This document shows positions 31,690 to 42,571 of a stretch of DNA of 64,000 nt, one piece after another. Within the stretch, counting starts at the first letter, position 1, and every line of letters starts with the position of its first letter. The notes below the pieces were generated by a model, which had not been told where the DNA came from, did no database searches, and saw only the letters and a program-made list of their open reading frames with translations. The stretch comes from Oopsacas minuta (taxonomy: Eukaryota; Porifera; Hexactinellida; Lyssacinosida; Leucopsacidae): NCBI GenBank assembly GCA_024704765.1, contig JAKMXF010000166.1, forward strand, positions 584,743-648,742. The letters are read 5' to 3'. Made by a program: the position numbers and the translations under genes.

Positions 31690-32190
31690 CAAACTTGTTA
31701 GTGCTTTGGGTCGCTACGCGACGGGATATACTCAGCACTACGTGCCTCAAGTTCGGAAAATAGAGGAAATAATCTACAATATTATCCATGGTTCATGTAA
31801 AAGAATATGATGGGCTTTTGTCATCACACTAAAGGACCTACACTAGTATTTGATTAATGTCAAATTATCATAAGATGTCGAAATTAGAGAAAATCAATTA
31901 TGTACAGTCATTATTACGTAATAATTCCACTATGAGTTGACATTTGGTCAAAGTTTTTTACATTTGGCATATTGAAGGCTACCTGGGTAATTCAATTTCA
32001 TCTAACTTCTATATTCGCTGAGCAGCGACTAACAATGTGATTTTTGAAAATCCAAAAAGTGACAATGTTGTCATAGGTGTGAATTTTCGTCCAAGAATTA
32101 GCCTGACCCAAAATACCCCTGTATGCCAAAATCAGCCCTGAGGTCCTCCAGTTTTGATTTTGGCCCACAGGGGTATTTTGGGTTACTATG
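31690..32190 (-). mobile_element. Helitron family 2 copy, 3' end plus interior
   Basis: The minus strand matches 50520-51271. The 3' end has the gtcgc...gcgac hairpin (gggtcgctacgcgacggg near 31709), then the cacgtagtgc-type word. The interior includes aaaatccaaaaagtgacaatg and ggtgtgaattttcgtccaag. The 5' end is replaced by an inverted repeat: acccaaaatacccctg (32106-32121) pairs exactly with caggggtattttgggt (32168-32183). No coding capacity. Confidence 0.5.
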
Positions 32191-32460
32191 TTTTAAACAA
32201 CTTAGGTATTATATAGTAGTTTATTAGTCGTCATGTCTCATTAACGACTGAGTAAGATTCAATGTATTCGTATAAAATGTAAGATAATTTAATGAAGTAT
32301 TTAAATTTAATCACCTTACATTAAAGATTCTAATCCGAATTATTTAAGTTAAATCATTCACAAATAATTTAGTTTAAACAGTGAGAATGGTAAAACACGA
32401 CAAAATTTCTGTAAATATTGAAGTGAGTAGAGAAGTATTATTATTAGTTCGATGACGTCA

Positions 32461-33318
32461 TTACAACTTTGTGACCAGATACTCGTATACACTGTTCACA
32501 ATACCCCAACTAAGAATAGCCCTCCCGTAGTTGAGATGAACTCCTTTGTATAGAGATTGTATTGTCCCGCCCTTCTCCTTGTAAGTTTTGGTAAACAGCT
32601 GAACAAGGCTAGAATATTCATAGCCTATTGAAGATTGTAAGCGGTTTTTCACAACATTGACAGGGTAGAACAGAGTGCTCAGGAATGCGCCCAGTCCTGC
32701 ACCTACTGCAAAGTTATATAAAGTCGTGTAATCATGTGGCGGTGGGATATGAGTCTTCAACAAATCTTTAATACTGAAAAATAAAATGTTACTAAAGCCA
32801 TTTCTTAATACTATAAGATAATAGCCTTTATACAACTCCCTGACACCATGTTGTCGTACCAAGTTAAATCCAGTGAAAGAATTTGAGACTGAATGATTGA
32901 AACCTTTATGCTGCATTAGTGACTGTAGACGTTCGAAAGGTGTGAAAGTAGCTTCGCTCGCTCCTGAAAAAAAGGCTGCCAGCTGTCTAACACCAGTTGT
33001 TGTTTGCCACGGCCAATTATCAATAAGCCATATAGTGTAAGTGTTATAAGTACCGAACATTATCGACATACAGATACCTCTTTGCATCAAAGGAAACATA
33101 ATGCCACGGTATACAAACTTTGCTCCTTCTCCCTGTATTTGTTGTAATGAAGCACTGGTTGTTAGTCCGTAGATTTGTTGTCGGAATATGACCTTAGAGA
33201 TTGGATAAGTAACAATTGTGTTGACGATACTGGCGCAAGCCCCGCATATAAATTCCTTGGATCTTCTAGGAGGCATATTGTTGTTGCTTTGGTATCTTAG
33301 AGTATCGTATTGGCCCAT
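32461..33318 (-). CDS. SLC25A51: SLC25A51-type mitochondrial carrier (NAD+ importer)
   Basis: 285 residues, one exon; vertebrate SLC25A51 has 297. The family sits in the inner mitochondrial membrane, and SLC25A51 carries NAD+ into the matrix. The three carrier repeats carry diverged signatures shared with SLC25A51: PISKVIFRQQIYG (39-51) in place of the usual PxDxxK, PFERLQSL (127-134), PVNVVKNRLQS (219-229). Other family marks are CGACASIVNTIVTYPI, YRGIMFPLMQRG (70-81), LYKGYYLIVLRNGFSNILFF (162-181) and HLNYGRAILSWGIVNSVYEYL (261-281). M1 is taken as the start; M15 is an alternative that still keeps all three repeats. No targeting presequence is expected. The second human gene, SLC25A52, is a near-identical relative and cannot be excluded as the closer name. 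Confidence 0.92.
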   Translation of the reverse strand: MGQYDTLRYQSNNNMPPRRSKEFICGACASIVNTIVTYPISKVIFRQQIYGLTTSASLQQIQGEGAKFVYRGIMFPLMQRGICMSIMFGTYNTYTIWLIDNWPWQTTTGVRQLAAFFSGASEATFTPFERLQSLMQHKGFNHSVSNSFTGFNLVRQHGVRELYKGYYLIVLRNGFSNILFFSIKDLLKTHIPPPHDYTTLYNFAVGAGLGAFLSTLFYPVNVVKNRLQSSIGYEYSSLVQLFTKTYKEKGGTIQSLYKGVHLNYGRAILSWGIVNSVYEYLVTKL

Positions 33319-33656
33319 ATTAAAGTATGTTAGGTGTATAGAATGGCATTCGTAAATTGGGAGATATTCACGACACTCTATTCACATCTAAATAATTCCA
33401 ACAATATCAATCATAAAGGATTAGGGATAGTAATACAATGAAAGAAATTCACGAATTGAGTGATTAAATTTTGACAGGCTGAAAATTCTCTGAATTAGCT
33501 GACAGTGGCGTACCGTGAGAAAGATCCTCGGGCACACTTCCAGGGGGCTGCGTTTTGATTTACAACTTCGTTAGATCCTACTAGAATATAAATTTAATCT
33601 GTGTATCGATAATGTCCCAAGGTGCACCACTATACTAATTTACAGAAACTATTGGG

Positions 33657-34543
33657 TAATGTCCAAAAATGCTCCATCTTTAAAACCATGCAGAACGTTA
33701 AACATTGATATTTGATTAAAATGTTGATATACGAAATGTTCTAATAATGTTTCTACACAAAATATGAAAACTTTGTCATGATAAAGTTAGTAAGTTCCTG
33801 AGTTATAGCACATCCCATGGATAGAACATGTTTTGCCAATATCTACTTATAACTCGAAAAGCATGGAAATAATCGTAAAATCAGGATAGCCATTATATAG
33901 TAATATACATCTGACAATATATTTTGACATGATATCTCTGAAGATTATTGCGAAATATTGAAAATGACTATATATGAGCATATTCACGATTACGTCACAT
34001 TGATAAGAGTTATCATATCAAAATGTATTATCAGGGTATGGGAAGTCAGATGTATACTAACTATATAATGGCTATCCTGATTTTACAATTATTTCCATGA
34101 TTATCGAGTTATAAGTGGATATTGGCAAAAACATGTGCTATCCATGGTAGCGTAACTGGGGCTACTTTGGCCCACTGGGTTTGCTTTAGCCCAAATATCA
34201 AAGTTTCAAAGAAACTAGATTAGATTCAGTATCATACTTGAAAATGACTAGCCAAATTTTTAACTAATTTTCAAATATCGGTAGACAATTTCGAATACAA
34301 ATACAATATCTATTCGATACGTAAGCAAATTTCATTATTTGGGCTAAAGCAAACCCAGTGGGCCAAAGTAGCCCCAGTTTACGGTATGTGCTATATCTCA
34401 GAAACTTGTTAACTTTATCAGGACAAAATTTTCATATTTTGTGTAGAAACGATTTTAGAACGTTTTATTATTTCAACATATTAATCAATTATCAATATTG
34501 AACGTTTTACATGGTTTTAAAGATGGAGTATTTTTTGACAATT
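33657..34543. mobile_element. Long foldback (palindromic) element
   Basis: The left half (33657 to about 33990) and right half (about 34000-34543) are imperfect inverted copies. Both ends carry gctccatctttaaaaccatg / its complement, then the words aaaatcaggatagccatta and ataactcg. The right arm is interrupted by a 235-bp TA-flanked MITE (34150-34384). A second, shorter copy lies at 51283-51805. Noncoding; superfamily unknown. Confidence 0.75.
34150..34384. mobile_element. TA-flanked MITE with ~50-bp terminal inverted repeats
   Basis: From 34150 the left end runs ...aactggggctactttggccc, then the cactgggtttgctttagccc segment. The right end is its reverse complement with only a few changes. 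TA flanks both (34148-34149, 34385-34386), typical of Tc1/mariner insertion. It interrupts the right arm of the foldback element, so it is younger. From 34544 to 35026 I see only a threefold tgactttgtcagaat(a/g)g-type word near 34590-34660. Confidence 0.8.
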
Positions 34544-35034
34544 CGTTGAATTATCGATTATAAAATGGGGACGCTGCATTTGTCAGAATTTCGAGTTCTG
34601 ACTTTGTCAGAATAGTCTTTATCAAGTTTTGACTTTGTCAGAATGGTTTTTACTGTGCTTTGATTTGGGAGAATCAATTTTGATTTTCGGTTTACTTATT
34701 ACTTAAATGTCAATCATTACTATATGAGACAAAATACATAACTATGAAAAGAAACGTATTTGGATGTGATGTGTTGCCTGTTTAGTAGGTTAGTAGTGAA
34801 TATTTTGAACATATCCTCTATCGTAGACCGGTCTATCGGACAAGGTTTTATAGAAAAACAATCTTTCATATGATCAATATATAAGGTAGAAAAGTTGCAA
34901 AATTGTGGTAGAAAGGGCGGGATCATGACGGGATATTTCTTGAATAAGCTATCAATTTGGTCATATGACTAGTTGATCGGGGAAATGAATAAAAACTAAA
35001 TGGTGATCTAATGTTTTTCTTCTATTAGTTATAT

Positions 35035-37395
35035 CAGTGGTTCTCAACCAGGGGGATTTCCCCTCATTGGGGGGATAGAGGGGGATACATATTCGGAGGG
35101 AGCCATCTATACCTGGGGTGCGTAAATAATTTAGTCAGAGGAGGCTCCTCGCTATCGCTACTTATTTTACATCTTTGTATTCAATTCCTCGCTCTTTAGA
35201 AACCCATTTGCATTATACGTCGATAAAGTTGGTAATCAGATATAATTATTGTTAATACTTTGTAAGGGTTCGAAAAGATAGCATGCATCTGACAAATATA
35301 AATTGCTTTTGTATGACAATAAATACTATGTATTCGATTGTGAATACATAATCGATGTGTGAACTCCAATAATGTGAATAATATGGCATCCTGTTGATCG
35401 ATACAATTTTCATTTTACAATCTTCATAAATATATCATAGAACTGTATCTACATTAATTCATTTTCAACCTATCATTGCAAGACTTTATTATACAATCAG
35501 AAAATTATGTCCGAACCAAATGCAAAACGCAGAATTCGACATTATGATCCCTCTTATCTGCAGTTTGGATTCATTTCTAGTCCAGACGAATTAAAACCTC
35601 TTTGCTTGACTTGTCATGTATGCTTGGCGAGTGATTCTATGAGGCCTCATTATTTAAAAGCGCATCAATTTTCAAAACATCCCACAGAGGTGGGGCAGCC
35701 AATAGAGTACTTTTCGCAGAAAAAGAAAGTTGATTTGAATCAACAGAATCATTTTCTCTCTTCACTCAGTCTACTGATTTGAAATGTTGTACTTTGGCAT
35801 CCTATGAAGTATCTTTTCTAATCGCAAAGCTTAAAAACCTCACACAAATGCAGAAAATCTAATCAAACCTTCACAGTTGGCTTGTGCCAAGCATGTTCTG
35901 GAAAGTGCGGCAGCTGAGAAACTAGACAAAATCCCGTTATCTAATGATACAGTAAAAAGGAGGATTAGTGAAATTTCACAGAATTTAGAAGATAAATTGA
36001 TTCGGCTTATAAAGGATATTCCTATCAGCAGTCAATTAGATGAGTCAACATTTGGAGCAGACTCTACTCTTATTGTCTGTATCAGTTTCATCGATAACGA
36101 TTACATAAAGGAAGAATTGCTTTTCGTTGATTATTTTGAATGTCGTTGCACTGGACAAGATATCTTCAAGATGGTAGATCCTATTTTCACTCACATCAGA
36201 TTAGTTTAAGCCAAGTTGTTAGTGTAGTACAGATGGAGCTCGAAATATGACTGGTAGAGATACTGGATTCTGGGGATGTTTTAAAAGGGAAGTCCCGCAG
36301 TGCAGTTTTATCCATTGTATGCTTCATAAACAGGCGTTAGCTACTAAAAATCTCCAGCCTGAACTTCATGAAACACTTAACCTTGTCATCAAAGTTGTGA
36401 ACTTTGTCAAATCAAGTCTTTTGAACGAACGTATACTAAGAAAACTATGTGAAGATTCGGAAGCAGAACACGACGTCCTCCTTTTCCACGCAGAAGTTCG
36501 CTGACTTAGTAGAGGAAAAGCTCTTGAACGAGTATATTCTATTTATGATCAGTTATGTGAATTTCTAGATCAGAAACATTTCTTCAAGACAAGAGTTTTC
36601 ATCGATCTATTTCAAACTGAAATTAGGTTATCTTACTGAAATCTTCTCTTACTATAACCTGAGTAATCTTAGGTTGCAGGGAGATGGGATTTTTCTTCAA
36701 GTGGCTATAGAAAATGTGACTACATTTCAAAATCAGTTGAAATTCTTTCGTTTACGCATACTGAGCAACCAATGGAACATGTTCTCACGTGTAGAAGCAA
36801 TTCTTTCTCCTTCACCACATCTTGAAGTTAAATTTACTCCCCTTGTCGAAGAACATTTGATGAATCTAGTTACTGATTTTTCCAATCGCTTTTCGGACGT
36901 TCCATCAATCCCTAAATATCTGCTAACCCCGATGGATAAGTCACTGGAAGATATGATGGACTTAGGCAATATACTAGTAGAGGAGTTGTTATATTTACAG
37001 GGAAATGAGGAGGCAAAAGCTAAATATTCTTGTGCTAACAAATCTAAGTTCTGGTTTTTAGTGAAGGGGATAGCACCAAATCTTTTCAAAAAAGCTGAAA
37101 GATTGCTTTTGCATCCATTTCCAACAATTTATTTTTGTGAGAAACGTTTTCTTCAGCAAATTTTCTTAGGTCAAAACACCGCAGGCGACTTAACTTCAGA
37201 GAAGATTTAAGGATATCAGCATCAAGTTATAGTCCAGATATTGAAATATTAGCATCTACTAAGCAATTACAAGGTTCGCATTAATTACAGTTAATTTGAA
37301 TGAAAAAAACTAAATTTCAAATTATTTGGAGAGAGGGGTACAAAAGGGAGACTAAACTTCATGGGGGGAAGGCCAGAAAAGGTTGAGAACCACTG
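35035..37395 (+). mobile_element. hAT element, full length, decayed (ZBED5-like)
   Basis: The left end cagtggttctcaaccagggg and the right end, reverse-complemented, cagtggttctcaaccttttc share 15 bases. The adjacent 8 bp (agttatat left, cttttgag right) do not match, so no target duplication is seen; the flanks may have decayed or recombined. The inside carries a transposase pseudogene on +. Confidence 0.8.
35507..37210 (+). pseudogene. ZBED5-like hAT transposase pseudogene
   Basis: 35507-35782 encodes MSEPNAKRRIRHYDPSYL with a BED-type finger (CLTCHVC, then H...H). 35877-36209 has LSNDTVKRRISEISQNLEDKL and SQLDESTFGADSTLIVCISFI. 36247-36504 has FIHCMLHKQALATKNL and LLFHAEVR, followed by TGA where relatives have Trp (WLSRG; tgg to tga at 36502-36504). 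36674-37210 has the C-terminal half, with the hATC word FPTIYFCEKRFLQQIF. Four or more breaks show it is inactive. Close in plan to the minus-strand copy at 38879-41209. Confidence 0.85.
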
Positions 37396-37487
37396 CTTTT
37401 GAGTAAAAGCTGTTTGAGTGGGGATTCGAATTGGATGTTGAATCCGCTGCTAAGATAACACTTGTATAAATGTATTAAAGTTACAAG

Positions 37488-37523
37488 CTCTCTAATTGTC
37501 CAATATAGTGGACAATTAGAGAG
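37488..37523. repeat. Perfect 15-bp inverted repeat hairpin
   Basis: ctctctaattgtcca (37488-37502) and tggacaattagagag (37509-37523) are exact inverted copies with a 6-nt loop. It is probably the compressed core of a small MITE: cactgta just downstream recalls the cagt...TA ends seen elsewhere in the window. From 37524 to 38236 I see no further feature. Confidence 0.6.
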
Positions 37524-38878
37524 AACCCACTGTATATTCTCGCTTACTAAGAGGGGTATACCCTCCCACTTTCGCGGCCTATGTAACTAGGACAAATATC
37601 GTGATGTATATCTTAACGATTTATTGTGATTAGTTCTCACACAAACATAGTACGATGGCCTCATATATCTGTAAGAAATATGTTAAAGAATAACAAGAAA
37701 ATTACGAGGCTGAAGGGGAAGATCTAACAAAATCGTGTTAAAAGGCCATTAATAGGGCCGATATGAGTAAACTAGACTTAGCTAACCTAGCGGTGTCGCA
37801 AGAGCGATGGGGTTGGGACAAACTTTGAAAATGTAATATGTTGCTAGGGAAAAATGTCCTCGAATATAGTCAAGTGACCACTCAACCAAGTAGAAATTTT
37901 AAAACTGGAACTAGATAACCTAAATTTTTTGCTGATCCGAATATCGAGATTAAATTTGTTTCAGTTAAACTGAAGGTGTTATACGAATTTTGATGTCTTC
38001 AGAAATTGTCAAAAAGTGGAACTTGAAAGTGACAAAACAAAGTTATTCATGATGGATTTTCATGGACTTTTTTTGGTATTAGACATATAACAAGGAGTGC
38101 TTTGTGAAAAATGGCAGTTGTATTATTTATTTCGGAGTTAAGCTTAATTTTGGCTAGATTGACTGGACTATACGCATTTCGGGTAAAATCCAAAAGTTTG
38201 TGAGGATATAATAGTGGATTTTAAATAGTACATACATAGTGGAACCTTCATTAACCGACACGCTGGGAAGTGAAAATTTTCGGATTATGCAGGTGAACTT
38301 GTAATGACGGATGCTATTTCAGATCCGAAACACTGTCGGATTTATAGAGGTCTTCCGGATTATACAGGCATATGCGTCAAATTACCGATTTTGCGCAGAA
38401 AAGTAGGGGGGTCGATATTCCGCCTTCAGCCAATGGTCAATTACTTAACTATATAATAGATACACATACCTGTAAAAGTCCAAGGATTGAACAAAATGTC
38501 CAGGGATTTTAGATGGAGGAGGGCTATCGAGATATTATAATCTCACTCTCAATTTTAGTTAAATATACAGAGTTGTGGATTTGATTGATATTTCATTCAA
38601 ATCCAAATCAAATCCAAATCAAATCGACAATTCTGACTGCCCTCAATGGTGATTAGCAAATATTAGCAAATACAAGTCACTCGGTAATATGAATCCCGAA
38701 TATTATGACGTACAAATATAATCGAGCCCTGCCCTGATAATAATGATTACAGGCTGTGGTACACTAATAAATTTCTGGGTTACTCTGCAGTGTTAGGAAA
38801 AAACCGCCCTTATCTAGAACCGGTCTTTACTGCCTTTTTCTGCTGATTAGGTATGATCATTGATCATAATATCTAAAT

Positions 38879-41209
38879 CAGTGGTTCTCAAACTTTTTCT
38901 CATTGCGTATCCCTCAAGCTGGATCTTGTGTGTGATGTACCCCTTACAATGGCCTGCATTGTAAATATTAGGTTTTCAATCCCTTTTACCCAGTTGTGAA
39001 AAATAAAAGTGTTTTTTATTCTAGCAATATAAATAAAGTAGATAATTAATTAGTGGGAAGGATGTGCTTGCATGCTGTGTATCAGGCTATCAATTCGTGG
39101 CACAGTTTTTGAAAGGGCCAGACGGAGATCAGCTTCCACAGACAACCGCGCTCGAAATTTGTTTTTAATTAGTAATAGTGCTGAAAATCCTTGTTCACAA
39201 AGGTAAGTACTGGGAATCATCAACAAGGTTTTCACTGCTCTATCTGCCACGTTGGGATATATCAAGCTCATTTCGCACCAGAACTTTGTGAGTGCGAGTG
39301 TTTCAAATTGATCTCGGGCAATAGAATCATTGACTAATTCAACAAATTCCTCTTGGACTCTGTCTGGTATAGAACTTACATCGCATCTAAATGGATTTCG
39401 AATCATTTTCATGTCCAGGTCGCTCAAGTCTGGGATGTAAGTTTGAAATTCATTTTGCATTGCTGAGAGGTGAGCCTTTACTAGAGCACCTATACTTTGA
39501 TCTGTAGTACCCTCTTCTCCAAGAGTTGCTGAGAGGCTTTCAAAAAAAATCGAACTTTCCCACGGTTAACTTTGCTTCCCAGAGTTCTAACTTCACAATA
39601 AATGCCCGAATCTTGTCCACACAATCAATCACGGTAGTAAACCGTCCTTGGAGGGACTTGTTGAGCAAGTTGATCCGCGAGAAGATATCATTTAAGTAGG
39701 CGAGTTTTTTCAGCCATTCTTTGTCTGAGAGTTTGCCGAAGAATACTTTTGACTTCTCTTTCCCATCTCGTTCAAAGAATTCAAGCAATTGGTTTTCAGT
39801 GAATATACCCGAGAGAGCATGTTCCCTCGTGAGAGCCAACGAACTTCAGTATAGAACAGCAAATTCTGATGGTCAATATCTAATTCTTGGCACAATAGGC
39901 GGAACACACGTGTATTAAGAGCACTGGACTTGATAAAATTGACCATGGTGACAACATCATCAAGAACAAGTTTTAGATCGGATGGAAGTGTTTTAGACGC
40001 AAGAGCGTATCGGTGTATCATACAGTGATTGTGTTTCGAAACGGGATTCACTGTCTTTACCCGAGCTCGAAATCCCGAATGAATTCCAAGCATAGCAGGA
40101 GCACCATCTGTTGTGCAAGCAGGAACATTCTTCCAGGATAGTCCCATTCTATCAAAGTAATCAGAGACCTGCTGGAAGATATCTTCTCCTTTTGTAGCTG
40201 TTTCCGAGCAATGGCAAAATAGGAACTCTTCCTTGAAGTCCCCGTCTTTGATATACCGTGCAAATACCAGTAGTTGTGCACTAGAAACATCCGTTGACTC
40301 ATCAAGTTGAATTGAAAATGTGTTCAACGGGGCTCCCAAAATCTCAGCAACTACCTGCTGCTCAACGTCATCTGCCATATCTGTAATTCGGCGCTTGATT
40401 GTGTCGTTCGAGAGAGGCAGAGAGACGAGTTTCTTTTCGGCGCTATCTCCCAAAATGCAGTGCACGATGTCCTTACAACAGGGGAGTATAAGATTTTCTG
40501 CAATCGTATGTGGTTTCTTTTCTTGAGCGATTCGCAGAGCCACCATGTACGAGGCACGAAGACCTGCTTGAGTCTGTTGACTTACTTGTCCTCTGTGTCT
40601 ATACGGATTCGCGTTACTCCTACCTCTTGGTGCTTGAAGAAATCTATATCCTTATCTGCAAGATTTGGGTGGTACCCGCTTAAATGGCGTTTTAGAAAAC
40701 TTGGTTTCATCGAGCCCTCAGATAGCACCTTATAACATATTACACATTGTGGTAGTTCCCGTCCCTCTTTAAGTATGGATGTAAATCCATATTTGATATA
40801 GTCTTCATTATACTTCCGTTTCTTAGCAGATTCCATATGAATTTGGTGATAAAGTCAAGGTCTCAAAGAAATACTCTTCTAATTTCCATTTTATAAGAAC
40901 AATACGATACACGGGTGGGTGTGATATTCAAATCAATATGAGTTGACACATATGTACGGACAATGGAATCCTTAATTAGCATAACCTCAAACAATAAATA
41001 TTCAAGGGTGATAATAATTAGTGATGAAACCATTGTAACTGATACATATTAATTATTTGGCATGAAATTACTATCTATGTGCTGAGTCTGTTGACATGAT
41101 AGTGTGTAACTCGAAATATTTGTATATGATTATTACAGAATTGATATGATTAGGTGAAACACCGGCGTACCCCTATAGGGGTACGTGTACCCCAGTTTGA
41201 GAACCACTG
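38879..41209 (-). mobile_element. hAT element, full length, decayed (ZBED5-like), with 8-bp target duplication
   Basis: The left end cagtggttctcaaacttttt and the right end, reverse-complemented, cagtggttctcaaactgggg match over 15 bases. A perfect 8-bp duplication, atctaaat, flanks it (38871-38878 and 41210-41217). Length 2331 bp. The transposase pseudogene is on the minus strand. The element at 58383-59231 is a deletion derivative of the same family. Confidence 0.95.
39050..40836 (-). pseudogene. ZBED5-like hAT transposase, recently broken by frameshifts
   Basis: 40836-40582 encodes MESAKKRKYNEDYIKYGFT with a BED-type finger (CVICYKV, then HLSGYH). 40546-39710 (278 residues) has LSNDTIKRRITDMADDVEQ, IQLDESTDVSSAQLLVFARYI, ACTTDGAPAMLG, HCMIHRYALASKTL and FYTEVRWLSRGNML. 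39839-39540 continues with LNDIFSRINLLNKSLQG. 39460-39050 holds the hATC end MIPSTYLCEQGFSALLLIKNKFRARL and runs to the stop. Only about three single-base frame changes separate these open pieces, and the region between the first two pieces stays open in a frame one base away. It is the best-preserved hAT transposase in the window. Confidence 0.88.
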
Positions 41210-41599
41210 ATCTAAATGAATATTGATTAGTTATTAGTGATATTCTCTTCCATAATATCTTATCTAAACAAACATGTCAGTTCATTAAGTTGATATTCAA
41301 CGACCCTCTGTCTAAACATTAAGAACCCAGTATCAAAGGCTTGAAGTCCGAAATTTCAACAACAACAGGTAATAAAAGAGTAAAATCTCTTTAGAAAATC
41401 AGTCTATTACATGTCAAAATGGCCCAAGAGTAAAGTCACAGTTACATATGGTGATTATGGTCATAAGTGTTTTGTTTTAAATTTAATGCTCTTTTCCGGG
41501 GGTGGAAATAACCGTTTTTTTCCAGGGGTTTTACTGGGGTGGTTTTTTCTCACAAACACTGTTACCCTGTTCCCATGGCAACCCTGTGATGGCGGGTAA

Positions 41600-41979
41600 T
41601 CTATATTATTAAATCTAAATTGTTGTTTGTCTGTGTTGTTTATTTGTCCGTTGTCAAGGAAGGGATTTACGGAATGCAATTTTGAAATTGTCGCATAACT
41701 AGGTATTTATCTTGTTTATCAAGTGATCACACTTTTGGATAATCATATGTTAATTTATTGTTGTTTTTATGAATATAAAGTAAACAAATTTCAAAATTGA
41801 AGTAGAATCATACTTTCAACGACTATTATTAGGTATTCGAGTATACCGAGTCCGATTATGGTATTGTAACAACATCAATATTGTTAAATCTCAATTGTTG
41901 TTTGTCTGTTTGTTTGTCCGTTGAATACCTCGAGGCGCAATGCGCCGAGTTCATCGCGAAGGGACAAGTCAAAGGCTCG
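41600..41979 (+). mobile_element. Nonautonomous Helitron, family 1 (complete, 380 bp)
   Basis: It starts TCTATATTATTAAATC right after an A and ends ...aaaggctcg right before a T (41980), the A^T insertion style of Helitrons. ggcgcaatgcgcc near 41936 is a palindrome close to the 3' end. It is nested in the composite region 38237-42298. Noncoding. Confidence 0.65.
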
Positions 41980-42571
41980 TAATAGATTAAAGTTTCAATA
42001 ATTATGCGACAGTGCACTTTATTTTATAGATCGATACTAGCAACGGATGAAATATATCCATCTGCATACTTATAGCTAAATTAATTTTAAAAAGGATTTA
42101 ACTCAGATATTAAATCAAATCATTTTCTATTTAAAATGCATCAAATCCATCCAAATCAAATCCAAATTAAATCAAATCTACAACTTTGTAAATTTAATCC
42201 ATGCTCTACTTTCTGGGGAGCTGAATCTAGAGCGAAAAGTGGGAGGGGCTAATTCTACGCTTATGTATAAAGGTGTCGGTTTATGCAGGCTCCACAGTAT
42301 ATCCACAAACTTTTATCCCTGGTGAAAAGTAATGAACAGGGCTTATTTATAGTAATATAATGATTCTAAATTTCGCATTTTCAAATTTATTATACATACG
42401 TATGTACAATTCGACATTTTGCAAGTAATGGCCGTTCCTCTCTGCATAATCTCCCTACTCTTGTGGTAATGGTATGCTATGAGGAGCGGAGCGACGAGTA
42501 CTTTGCGAAGCTATCTTCGAGCCAAAGGCTTGTTACATAAGATTTTATTATGAAAATTGGTTCCCCACCCA

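Larger units (their letters stand above)
38567..42190. mobile_element. Inverted-repeat element carrying caaatc repeats, split by hAT and Helitron
   Basis: acagagttgtggatttgatt at the left is matched in inverse by aatcaaatctacaactttgt at the right. Next to each end lie runs of atccaaatcaa units (38600-38630, 42145-42180). The middle is filled by the younger hAT and Helitron, so the original element would be only several hundred bases long. The 62-72-residue frames at 41411-41679 are shadows. Confidence 0.4.
38237..42298. mobile_element. Composite pogo-like element enclosing younger insertions
   Basis: The left end tagtggaaccttcattaacc (then gacac) and the right end, reverse-complemented, ctgtggagcctgcataaacc (then gacac) match at about 19 of 25 bases. 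The words cggattatgcagg, cggatttatagagg and cggattatacagg recur just inside the left end and ggtttatgcagg at the right. Inside lie a second inverted-repeat element (about 38567 to 42190, ends acagagttgtggatttgatt), a hAT (38879-41209) and a Helitron (41600-41979). No pogo transposase was found. Confidence 0.45.
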
